Shown: piece after piece, positions 8,995 through 17,243 of the stretch | Position numbering within the stretch: position 1 is the stretch's first letter | Layout: each line of letters opens with the position of its first letter | Assembly (NCBI GenBank): GCA_009711615.1 | Contig: VENI01000006.1 | Span: 124,001-188,000 of the forward strand | Origin: Bacillota bacterium | GTDB lineage: Bacteria; Bacillota; Desulfotomaculia; Desulfotomaculales; Desulfohalotomaculaceae | DNA: 64,000 nucleotides | Direction: 5' to 3' | Notes under the pieces: model-generated | What the model was told of the DNA's origin: nothing | Databases searched by the model: none | Seen by the model: only the letters and a program-made list of their open reading frames with translations | Position numbers and translations under genes: made by a program

Positions 8995-9411
8995 ATGTTA
9001 TATAGATTAATTTCTATTGCTTTTCTTGTAACTGTAGACCAATTTACTAGATATATGTACAGCCATTCAATATGGTACACGATAAATTTAGATAAAGAGG
9101 GTTTAAAAGGATTTTTTCTTATTTACATAACCTTATTAGTTCTAGTAATAATTAAATTTGCTGTAAAATACGATAAGCTTTATGGATATCGTCCTCTATT
9201 TAACTGCTTTTTTGTATTGTTTATTGCTGCTGCCATTAGTAGAGTAATTGACATGATAATATTTTCAGGAGGTAGAGACTTTATTCCAATTGGTAGTTAC
9301 ATTATTGCTAATCCGGGTGATTTTTATTATTTTCTATCCTTAGTTATTTTAGCAATTGAGTTATATAACAATAAGAAGGGCAGATTATCTGATTTCATAA
9401 AGCCTTTATAA
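8995..9411 (+). CDS. Small integral membrane protein, unknown
   Basis: 138 residues with about four hydrophobic segments: around 3-17 (weak), 35-53 (FFLIYITLLVLVIIKFAV), 67-84 (LFNCFFVLFIAAAISRVI) and 108-124 (FYYFLSLVILAIELY). The charged C-terminus (NNKKGRLSDFIKPL) suggests a cytoplasmic end. A weak GGATGATGAAAG ribosome binding site precedes the ATG. The size and segment count resemble signal peptidase II (LspA)-like proteins, but I do not see the conserved D-N...D motifs, so I leave it unassigned. Confidence 0.5.
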   Translation: MLYRLISIAFLVTVDQFTRYMYSHSIWYTINLDKEGLKGFFLIYITLLVLVIIKFAVKYDKLYGYRPLFNCFFVLFIAAAISRVIDMIIFSGGRDFIPIGSYIIANPGDFYYFLSLVILAIELYNNKKGRLSDFIKPL

Positions 9412-9504
9412 GTAAATGGGAAAGTATTTATAGCTTGATAAATTAGCAAGTATTCTCATTATAACAATTAGGATTATTAAGTTGTTTTCTAGGAGTGTGT
9501 TTTT

Positions 9505-9651
9505 ATGAAAACCAGGACTTTTGAAAGAGAAAAACTCTATAATGAAGTATGGGCAGAACCTATGACTACTGTTACTAAACGTTATGAAATATCCGATGTT
9601 GCATTACGAAAACATTGTAAAAAGTTAGGAATAAAAGAAAAATCTGATTGA
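9505..9651 (+). pseudogene. Truncated N-terminal helix-turn-helix domain (RE-LY-EVW family)
   Basis: 48 codons with a good ribosome binding site (AGGAGTG). The sequence REKLYNEVWAEPMTTVTKRY and then ISDVALRKHCKKLGI matches the conserved start of larger proteins that open with a LY-EVW-x-P-x-x-x-x-AK-YG-SDVAL-K-C-K helix-turn-helix. Those proteins continue for hundreds of residues; this one stops right after the HTH. The next readable sequence is mcrC-like in another frame, so a deletion has joined two genes at about 9645. Confidence 0.6.
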
Positions 9652-10283
9652 CGCACGTTACCACTTTGCTAACATAGACGAAACTATATTAAACATTCAG
9701 ACATTCTCAAAGCTGAAGTATAATCGTAATATTATGTATTACAAGATGCTTATTCATGTTTGTGAGCTTATTTATTGTGGCTTAATTTCAAATGAAGAAG
9801 GTAGTAAAGTGCAATTTGCTGATTTTATACGGAACGAACAGATGGCTGCATTATATGAGAAATTTGTTTTAAATTTTCACAAAAAGCATTTACCGTCACA
9901 TAAATTTAAGGTTCATTCACCTAAGATTGAATGGAAACTTGATACTCAATATGATCATGTTGGATTAGAGCTTTTACCACAGATGAGAACCGACATTGTT
10001 ATTGAAAATTTGGTAGATAAAAAACAATGCTTCGGCATTTAAGAAAAACAATTATGGTGAAAACAAGAAACTAAGTTCACAAAATTTATATCAGATATGC
10101 ACATATGTTAACAATAGCGCTTATTCTGAGGTGATATCTGGTTTGCTGCTATATCCGAATACTGAGCATGAACTTGATTTTGTATTTAAAATTAATGGAA
10201 AGTTCATTCAGGTTAAGACACTTAATCTTGCCTCTGATTGGGAGAATATCTCCCAAAAGCTTATGAATACTGCTATAAGCTAA
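9645..10283 (+). pseudogene. McrC-like restriction subunit relic
   Basis: Two coding blocks. The first (to 10042) reads LIDARYHFANIDE..., then MYYKMLIHVCELIYCGLIS, FADFIRNEQMAALYEKFVLNF and LLPQMRTDIVIEN, the pattern of McrC C-terminal regions. The second, in another frame from about 10039 to the TAA at 10281, reads AFKKNNYGENKKLSSQNLYQI, then ICTYVNNSAYSEVISGLLLYP, also McrC-like. The catalytic D-x-K segment between them is lost, and the N-terminal half and the mcrB partner are absent. The relic is therefore inactive and distinct from the intact McrBC-type pair at 26-31 kb. Confidence 0.65.
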
Positions 10284-10503
10284 ATAATGATGAGTATTAT
10301 AATGCCCGGATTATTTTATAACCTTATTTTTTGTTATTTGAAAAAGAAGTGATTTATATAAAAAAACAAGAATTTTTTAAAGGCTGTCTATTGGGTGAAA
10401 TTGGTGATGACGGCAGTTGAAGAAAAATGTATGTGATACTGGTCTTAGTTAAATTAGTAATTTTATAATATAATTATATATAATTGACGGAAGAGGTGGG
10501 AAT
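10284..10503. other. Intergenic with a short degraded frame
   Basis: A short open stretch (about 10345-10420, ending ..KGCLLGEIGDDGS) is not recognisable. The only clear signal is GGAAGAGGTGGG at 10489-10500, just before the GTG start of the next gene. Confidence 0.35.
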
Positions 10504-12366
10504 GTGTTTGAATTATGTAAATATCTAGATTCAAAACGATTAAGGAATAATTACTTGGATTCTTCAAAACTAATCAAAATTTATAGAATAGGGAAGGATA
10601 AAGCAATAAGATATAAACTAGATAAGAAAGAAATAACCATATATAATGAAATGAAAGCTGTTTGTTCTGCAAATGAATGGATAAAGCTTGACTTGATACT
10701 TGAAGAGTTCAATGATAATTGGAACAATCGAAGTGAATTTCAATCTGATCTTGAGAAACTGTTGAATAAAGGTCTATATAAAGAAGCAGATAGCTTGTAT
10801 CTAAACAATATTGGATGTTTAAAATACGCATCACAATATATAATCCTTAAAACGAGATACTTTTCTAAGTGTGAATTTTTCTCTTATCTTAAAGAACTAG
10901 ATTTTAAAAAATCTGAACAACTATATAAACAGTATTGTAATGAAGATATGTACCATTTATATAAAAATGAATGTAATAAAGCTATAGTAAATGTTAAAAT
11001 AAAAATTAATAAATACCTTGATAATAATGACTTTATCGAAGCTAAAAATATTTACAATAGATATAAGCCATATATGAATGAAACCAGTTTTGATAATTAT
11101 CTATCACAAAAAAAACAACAGTTGAGATCTATAGCAGAGACAACTATTCATAATATGGTCAGAAAACCATATTTATCAACAATTGAAAATTATTTTAGGA
11201 AAAATTATCCCAATATTCCTTTTTCCTACATAAAAGAAATATTCTTTAACCAACTATCAATTACAATTATAAACACAATTGTTGATTTCAGGTTTGAAGA
11301 TTCAGAAAAGCTTTTTAATAAATTTAAAAGATATCTATCACGCGAAGAAAATTTGAATATATTTCATACAACAATTTCAAGATTACTGTTATCTAAAGAA
11401 GATTCTTCACGTTTGCATAATGCACTAAAAGCTTATGTGATTTTCTTTAAAAAAATTGACATTGAGCATAGTGATTATGCTAATACTTTTAAAGAAATAG
11501 TTAGTAATACGGGGATCTCCTATAATAAAGATCTATTAGAATATAAAGATTTCGTTTGTGAATTTCTATATAGTTGTTTAGAGAAAGGGAAACAAAAAGA
11601 AGCAAACTTAGCATTCCAAATTAATAAGGATACCATTTCACGAAATGAATATGATTTAATTAGAAAATCTGATATATCAAAACAAATTAAAGAATTAGAA
11701 TACCGATTACCAGACTCTATACAAAAGGCTAGAGAAATATTTAATAAAAATGCTGATATATTAAATAAATCTGATTTGGATAATTTTGAAAAACAATACC
11801 AGCACAAGTTAAAAGAAAGAAATATTCATACTAAGATCGATACATTAATCGAAAAATTGAATTTACTTTCATCTGTCTATATTGGCATTGATGAGCAGAC
11901 AAAAATAAAAGATCAACTACTTGATGAACTTAGAAAAACATATCTTACTGATAAACAGTTTTTTACAGATTTATATATTGATAAAGTGGAAACTATTAAA
12001 GAATCCTTTGATCCTAGAAATTATAAAAGTTTGTTTCCAAACGTGGAGTTAAAAACACCTCAAAACGTTGAAGATGCTGTATTTTTTAATAAAGAAAAGT
12101 ACTACATTGCTTCTTTTATAGATTATGATAAGAATTCAACACACTATAAAGTAAAACCTTATAAATCAGAACAAGAAATTGTAAATACTAAGGACTTAAT
12201 AATAATAGGTACTCTTATTAGAGGATCATATCACTCGCATTGCTATAATTGTAAGGAGCCAATAGATGGTGGCATTCAATTAAAATGCCCCACATGTAAT
12301 TGGTACATATGTTCTTATTGCGAAGCTTGTGGGTGCGGTTACAGTTACAGTTATTCTGGCTATTAA
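10504..12366 (+). CDS. Large alpha-solenoid protein with C-terminal zinc ribbon, unknown
   Basis: 620 residues from GTG 10504 (purine-rich ribosome binding site just upstream). Residues 1 to about 480 are helical, with recurring units built on A/S-x-x-L/I-Y/F (LLNKGLYKEADSLYLNN; LDFKKSEQLYKQY; YLDNNDFIEAKNIYNRY; IVDFRFEDSEKLFNKF), which suggests a TPR-like solenoid. About residues 500-580 look beta-rich (FFNKEKYYIASFIDYDKN). The C-terminus has closely spaced cysteines (CYNCKEP..LKCPTCNWYICSYCEACGCGY), i.e. a zinc ribbon plus a treble-clef-like cluster. I do not recognise the family. It is a lone gene in an accessory region with its own terminator, very AT-rich like the neighbouring transposon. 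Confidence 0.7.
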   Translation: MFELCKYLDSKRLRNNYLDSSKLIKIYRIGKDKAIRYKLDKKEITIYNEMKAVCSANEWIKLDLILEEFNDNWNNRSEFQSDLEKLLNKGLYKEADSLYLNNIGCLKYASQYIILKTRYFSKCEFFSYLKELDFKKSEQLYKQYCNEDMYHLYKNECNKAIVNVKIKINKYLDNNDFIEAKNIYNRYKPYMNETSFDNYLSQKKQQLRSIAETTIHNMVRKPYLSTIENYFRKNYPNIPFSYIKEIFFNQLSITIINTIVDFRFEDSEKLFNKFKRYLSREENLNIFHTTISRLLLSKEDSSRLHNALKAYVIFFKKIDIEHSDYANTFKEIVSNTGISYNKDLLEYKDFVCEFLYSCLEKGKQKEANLAFQINKDTISRNEYDLIRKSDISKQIKELEYRLPDSIQKAREIFNKNADILNKSDLDNFEKQYQHKLKERNIHTKIDTLIEKLNLLSSVYIGIDEQTKIKDQLLDELRKTYLTDKQFFTDLYIDKVETIKESFDPRNYKSLFPNVELKTPQNVEDAVFFNKEKYYIASFIDYDKNSTHYKVKPYKSEQEIVNTKDLIIIGTLIRGSYHSHCYNCKEPIDGGIQLKCPTCNWYICSYCEACGCGYSYSYSGY

Positions 12367-12381
12367 ATAAGACTTAAAGAT

Positions 12382-12421
12382 ACCGAATTCATTACTACTC
12401 AATTGAATTCAGTGTTTTTTT
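12382..12421 (+). terminator. Intrinsic terminator of the 620-residue gene
   Basis: ACCGAATTCA (12382-12391) pairs with TGAATTCAGT (12404-12413), with a 12-nt loop, then GTTTTTTT. Confidence 0.75.
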
Positions 12422-12422
12422 A

Positions 12423-12639
12423 GGGGGTCTTACTTGTACGCAAAACAATAATTACGTGTAGACAGTATCATTATTTTATCAAAACACACGTTGAGTATGT
12501 TGTGTTGATATAGTTAAAATAGCTTGGTATCAATGTTTTAGCTGTTTGGATAAAAGGATAAAAATTAAAGTTTGTTTTATAGATTCCTTCAGACTAAGAG
12601 TCTGGGGGATTCTCATTATGGGGGTCTAACTTTTACGCA
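12423..12639 (+). repeat. Pair of 20-bp imperfect direct repeats
   Basis: GGGGGTCTTACTTGTACGCA at 12423-12442 and GGGGGTCTAACTTTTACGCA at 12620-12639 differ at two positions and lie 197 bp apart. Both are followed by an A-rich ACAAT.. stretch. They may be binding sites or ends of a lost small mobile element; no transposase lies between them. Confidence 0.6.
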
Positions 12640-13155
12640 CAATTAATCGGTACGCGTTAAGAATATTGTTCACATAATGAATGGAAGAAGGAAGAAATCA
12701 ACCGGATGTAAAAATAAGTCTATATAGAACGTTAACATGATTTTACTAAGTAAAATTATAGACTGTGATATAATTTAATGTATGGGAGTTTGTTAAAATG
12801 GAAAAGGAATGATAAATGTAGAATAAGATTTGCTCTTATATATTATAATTTTTAATAAATGGGCCTAAATTTTTAGGGTTGCAATGCCAAATGTAGCAAT
12901 TGTTGAATAATCATATACAGAAAACGAGTAGTTAAATTCTTTTATCAAAATGTTTAATTGGAATCTTGACCAGAAATGGTAAATGCAGAGTATAACCTGC
13001 TTAACCAGCTTAATTCATTAAATTTAAAGGAATATAAAATTGCAACGAGTAGGTGATTAGTATGATTTAGGCTCATATTGATTTCCTCAAAATAGACTAC
13101 CTTTATAGAATATAGGGGTTTATATCTAGCATTTTTACTAGGCTTTATGTGTTAT
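12440..13155. other. Long intergenic region, no gene seen
   Basis: Apart from the direct repeats and a small hairpin (CAGACT..AGTCTG near 12586-12602), about 700 bases hold no frame with a ribosome binding site. The region is AT-rich with scattered stops on both strands. Confidence 0.45.
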
Positions 13156-13935
13156 CTAAATCTCTTTTTTCTTTATTATAAAACTTAAAACCCCTAACAA
13201 TATACCAGCACCTACTGCCAGCCACGTATAAATAAATGGGTATCCTAAAAGTGTCACAACATAAACAACAGTAAGAATCATTAAAATAACGTAACCAAGA
13301 CTATCTATAATTTTGGGAATTCTGCGACCAGTAATCCCGTTAATAATATCATCTACAATATGGGCACCATCTAGCGGAGGAAATGGAACTAGGTTAATTA
13401 TTCCAATTACTAGGTTAGTGGCAAAAAAGAATATTAAAGCATTTGACCAGCTAAAGCTAGATTTTAATAATCCACCCCACTTTGTTGCCTCTTCTCCCAT
13501 TCCTAATCCGACAAGTACTTCAGGTTTAAAAGTTGTTGCTAATTCATTACCTATATTGCTTAGGCCAATAGCAAACTGAATTGCACCTGTAATAGCTGCA
13601 ACAAAAGTACTCCCGTTAATTAAAAAAATTATAACTATCATAAAGATTAAGCCCCAAAAACCCACCATTAAATTAATTAGTGGGCCATAAATATTAACTA
13701 ATAATCTCCTATACCATTTTTCATGTTCAAACGACGGTGGAAGTTTAATCCCTGCTCCAAATGGAAGTAAATTTATCGTTGTAGGAATGTTAAGTAACCT
13801 AAAACTCAATAAACGTGGACCAAAACCAAGCATTAATGCCCTCGGTCTATAACCATACTTATATGCACCCCAGCAATGAGCAAACTCATGAATAATCATT
13901 GTTACTAACAAACTAATTAATACAACTATAATCAT
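13156..13935 (-). CDS. M50-family membrane metalloprotease (site-2-protease-like)
   Basis: 259 residues. The start is taken as the ATG at 13935, because GGGGG directly upstream gives proper spacing, rather than a TTG four codons earlier. The zinc ligand motif HEFAH lies in the first membrane helix (near residues 16-20), and PPLDGAH further on provides the third ligand, the two hallmarks of M50 proteases. Five to six hydrophobic segments are evident. There is no PDZ domain, as in the SpoIVFB/Rv-type branch, and no CBS domain. Relatives cleave membrane-bound regulators or signal-peptide remnants. No partner gene is adjacent, and the Tn7-like element lies just beyond, divergently. Confidence 0.85.
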   Translation of the reverse strand: MIIVVLISLLVTMIIHEFAHCWGAYKYGYRPRALMLGFGPRLLSFRLLNIPTTINLLPFGAGIKLPPSFEHEKWYRRLLVNIYGPLINLMVGFWGLIFMIVIIFLINGSTFVAAITGAIQFAIGLSNIGNELATTFKPEVLVGLGMGEEATKWGGLLKSSFSWSNALIFFFATNLVIGIINLVPFPPLDGAHIVDDIINGITGRRIPKIIDSLGYVILMILTVVYVVTLLGYPFIYTWLAVGAGILLGVLSFIIKKKEI

Positions 13936-14139
13936 ATAAGCCCCCAAATAATTTACGAAAATTATATTAAATAAAAGTTATTATTATTCATCTTCCAGAA
14001 CAGAATTTACCCTATACCATTCACTAAACCTACAAAATCATTCTACACACAATAAAATAATAGCCATCTAAATTTTATGTTGATAACGAAAAATCCTTCA
14101 GTGGGAATATGTTATGAATTTTAAGGAAATAATTACCTT

Positions 14140-15972
14140 ATGAAAAATACATTTTTAACAAAAATAAAACCAGTTGAAGGTGAATCTCTAACTAGCTATA
14201 TGCAGCGAACAGCAAAAGCAAATTATATAACTGCTCATGAATTATGGCGTTTTTTTACACCAATAGAAAAGCGTTATCCCCAAACAAGTATGTCTTGGCT
14301 AATTGATTATGTTCCTAGTACGCTTATTGACTTGGATAAAATGTCGGAGTATTTAAATCTAACTCAAGATGAGTTGGTGCGTATGAGTTTTAAAGTTGTT
14401 CTGAACAAATTTTATCCACCAAATTCTAATGATCGGAAGTTGTCATCTAGTAGAATACTAAGTGGTCTTCTAGAACAACAGTCAAGAAGATATTGCCCCG
14501 AATGCCTTAAAGATAATTGCATATACAAACTCCTATGGCAAGTAAAAGAAATTAAGTATTGTGATAAACATAATATAAAATTAAAGTCGATTTGCCCTAA
14601 ATGTAATAAGAAGATACCTCTAATGGATGTAAATTCGAAAGTAGGAACATGTAGTAAATGTGGTACCCTGTTTTCTGCAAATTATCTTTACGATAAGAGT
14701 AAATTGAATAATCATGACTATCGTTGTATAGATGACTGGTCTTACTTTTTTAGTGAAGGATGTTCCTTAATAGACTTATCTAACGAAGTTGGTTATAAGC
14801 AGCAGATACCTCTAAAATTATTGTATATTGTAAATGATTTTCAAACTGAATTAAATATGGATAATATTTATAATAAGGGATTAGATAAAAGTCTACAACA
14901 ATTATTATTGCAAACAGCCCGTCATACCCGTAGTAAAGACCAATGTCTTTCGATAAAGGTTTTGTTAGAAATAGTAAGGTCTCTAAGTATAGGATTTACA
15001 GACTTTGCCGAAATTAAAGTGCCACTCTCATTTAAGGAATCAGTTTATAGAAATGTGACATTAAAAGAGAAATATTCTTGCGTAGCCCCCTGGTGCAATA
15101 GCTATAATGCTCCAGGAAGTTTAAAACGTACTTCCACATCTGTGAAAAGTCTGGAGGATGGGCGCAAATTTAAGTACTACTTATATTGCCAAGATTGTAG
15201 CACTCAATATGCTATAGACTACTATACTAACATATTAGTGGAAAGAGGTTATTTTATAGAATTAGCTTGGGATAAAGTCAAACAATTATTAAATGGAGAA
15301 CATACATTGGCAAAAATTTCTTCAATATTAGGTGAGACTAAAGATAGGGTTAAGAGGAGTATTATCTTTTTGGCTACAAACAATTTGGTGGATAGGAAGA
15401 ACGTTTGCATTCATGTCCCTGAAAGTGATGAAGAAATTAAAGTTTTAACACTGATTAATAGGATTAAAAAAGAATCTGGCTCTATTAAAAACATATGGCG
15501 CGAACTGGGCTGGAATTACAATGAATTCCTTTATTATTGGTTTAAACCGGAAGTGCAATTGGTATACATAAATAGAAAAATTGCTAATCCACAAAAGCGT
15601 GTTGATAAGTCAATAATGCATAAAAAAGTTATTAAAATTTTAACAAATTATTTAGAGATTGATAGCACAATTACAATAGAGAATATTGCAAAAGAGTTGA
15701 GTGTTTGCCATGAGACTTTAAGACGACACGGTACATTGCCCATTATAAAAGAATTTAAAGAAGGCCAGAAAAAAGCAAGATTTAACCGGGAGAAACAAGT
15801 TCTTTTATCGGAAATTAAAAACATATATGAATGTCTCTCTAGAAGAGGGCATTCGATTACAAGTACCAAGATATATGAAGAACTAGGACAAAGTAGAAAT
15901 GCTATATATAAAAGGCATCCTGAAGTAACTAACTTTGTAACCAAATTAGTTAAGCCTAATAATCGGTGTTAA
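14140..15972 (+). CDS. tniQ: TniQ/TnsD-like targeting protein 1 of the Tn7-like element
   Basis: 610 residues. The N-terminal TniQ domain (PVEGESLTSYMQRTAKAN, the usual P-x-x-x-E-S-L-x-S-x-x-R opening) is followed by a zinc-binding domain with CPECLKDNCIY, KYCDKHNIKLKSICPKCNKK and CSKCGTLF. The C-terminal half carries several predicted HTH segments (TLAKISSILGETKDRVKRS; IENIAKELSVCHETLRRHG; STKIYEELGQSRNAIYKRH), the arrangement of TnsD, which reads a specific attachment site. It lies upstream of tnsABC on the same strand. Having one TnsD-like gene on each side of the core suggests two targeting routes. No ribosome binding site stronger than AAGGAA is visible. Confidence 0.85.
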   Translation: MKNTFLTKIKPVEGESLTSYMQRTAKANYITAHELWRFFTPIEKRYPQTSMSWLIDYVPSTLIDLDKMSEYLNLTQDELVRMSFKVVLNKFYPPNSNDRKLSSSRILSGLLEQQSRRYCPECLKDNCIYKLLWQVKEIKYCDKHNIKLKSICPKCNKKIPLMDVNSKVGTCSKCGTLFSANYLYDKSKLNNHDYRCIDDWSYFFSEGCSLIDLSNEVGYKQQIPLKLLYIVNDFQTELNMDNIYNKGLDKSLQQLLLQTARHTRSKDQCLSIKVLLEIVRSLSIGFTDFAEIKVPLSFKESVYRNVTLKEKYSCVAPWCNSYNAPGSLKRTSTSVKSLEDGRKFKYYLYCQDCSTQYAIDYYTNILVERGYFIELAWDKVKQLLNGEHTLAKISSILGETKDRVKRSIIFLATNNLVDRKNVCIHVPESDEEIKVLTLINRIKKESGSIKNIWRELGWNYNEFLYYWFKPEVQLVYINRKIANPQKRVDKSIMHKKVIKILTNYLEIDSTITIENIAKELSVCHETLRRHGTLPIIKEFKEGQKKARFNREKQVLLSEIKNIYECLSRRGHSITSTKIYEELGQSRNAIYKRHPEVTNFVTKLVKPNNRC

Positions 15973-16119
15973 TAGTGTATCTAGGTTTCGGAATAGTAAA
16001 TAATAATTTTTTTTAAAAAAAATTACAATACAAGAGGAAATACATCCGTACAGTTAAACTTAGAAATTAATGGCTTAAGTATAACAACATTAAAAATTAG
16101 AAAGGGTACTTTATTTAAT

Positions 16120-16540
16120 ATGGAAAAAGTATTTATAATGAATTCTCTTGAAAATATTAAGAGTCTACAAAAACCAAATGCTATTCATATCGCAATAACA
16201 AAATTAGATATGAATATTGATGAGACAAGTAATGTGCAGCAATGGTGTGTGGTTGGGGTTAATAAGTGTATCCACCAGATTTTGGGGGTACAGTACAAGT
16301 CTTAATTACTCTGACACAGCATTTAAAAAATTTTATATGTCTGGAATTAAAGATAATGAGAAACCTGATGTGATTGTAATTGAAGATAGTAAACTGATAT
16401 CTGTAAATTGCAAAATTGGTTATTGTCGCTTGAAATTAAGTTAAGCCTTCATAAAAATTTATATGATAAACGTTTCAAGTGTTTAGTGGAAAGGGCATTT
16501 CTTAATGCTCAAAAAAAATTAAGTAAAAATATCGGTTAAA
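16120..16540 (+). pseudogene. Frameshifted small gene inside the transposon
   Basis: Coding-like sequence is spread over three frames: MEKVFIMNSLENIKSLQKPN... (16120 to about 16305), then ..YSDTAFKKFYMSGIKDNEKP..VIVIEDSKLISVNCK (to 16444), then LHKNLYDKRFKCLVERAFLN (about 16447-16540). AGAAAGGGT precedes the ATG. At least two frameshifts are needed to join them, so the gene is broken. I do not recognise the protein. Its position between the first tniQ and tnsA suggests a former accessory gene of the element. Confidence 0.5.
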
Positions 16541-16610
16541 CAAAGCTTTGTATGCGAAATTATTGATCAAGTTTAAAAAAAATAATTCTCTTTTGAAGTG
16601 AGGGTGAAAA

Positions 16611-17243
16611 ATGAGGACAATTACTAACAAAAATGGGCGTAATCACATCGGAAATTTTCCTAGCTTAAAGATGAATAATATAATACCATGGGAGTCTCGC
16701 TTAGAAAGAGATTATATATATATTCTTGAATTCGAAGATGCGGTTAGATATTTTTCTGCACAACCATTTACAATATATGCGCAAATTAATGGTAAAGCTC
16801 ACAGATATACCCCGGATTTTTTAGTTAAAAAAAATACTGAGACTTTAGTTGTTGAAGTAAAGAATGAAAAAAATGTAGTCCAAAAAGATACTAAGTTGCA
16901 AATAGCAATTGGTACTGCATATTGTCAAGCAAACGATATGACCTTTAAGCTAGTAACAGAGGCTATCCGAGAAGGTAGTTATCTAAATAATATAAAGATG
17001 TTAACGCGATATTCCCGCCAGGGAGTGTCACTTTATCACATGCATAATGTTTTTACCTGTATTAGTAAAAACAAGACGATGTCTATAAACGAACTATTTG
17101 CTTTGATGAACGAAAAGTATCCAAATGAAAACTGGCTGGCAATTATATACTGTATGATTTATAAAAAAAATTTAAAGGTGGACTTGATGGTGCCATTAAG
17201 TGGAAAGTCAGTGATTACTGGGGGGCAATTCGAAAATGGCTAG
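16611..17243 (+). CDS. tnsA: TnsA endonuclease-type transposase subunit
   Basis: 210 residues. TnsA cuts the 5' strands at transposon ends, giving cut-and-paste transposition together with TnsB. The restriction-endonuclease-like active site is visible: E28/E32 in PWESRLERD, D69 in YTPDFLV and E82-x-K84 in VVEVKNEK, matching the E..D..K triad of Tn7 TnsA. A C-terminal winged-helix-like region follows (MSINELFALMNEKYPNENW). The stop overlaps the tnsB start by 8 bases, so translation is coupled. A GTGAGGGTG ribosome binding site precedes the ATG. The protein is shorter than Tn7 TnsA (about 273 residues) but in range for Firmicutes relatives. Confidence 0.9.
   Translation: MRTITNKNGRNHIGNFPSLKMNNIIPWESRLERDYIYILEFEDAVRYFSAQPFTIYAQINGKAHRYTPDFLVKKNTETLVVEVKNEKNVVQKDTKLQIAIGTAYCQANDMTFKLVTEAIREGSYLNNIKMLTRYSRQGVSLYHMHNVFTCISKNKTMSINELFALMNEKYPNENWLAIIYCMIYKKNLKVDLMVPLSGKSVITGGQFENG

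Noticed and set aside
9703..9719. CATTCTCAAAGCTGAAG resembling the TnsB repeat
   Set aside because: Single copy inside mcrC-like coding sequence, with poor match after the first eight bases.
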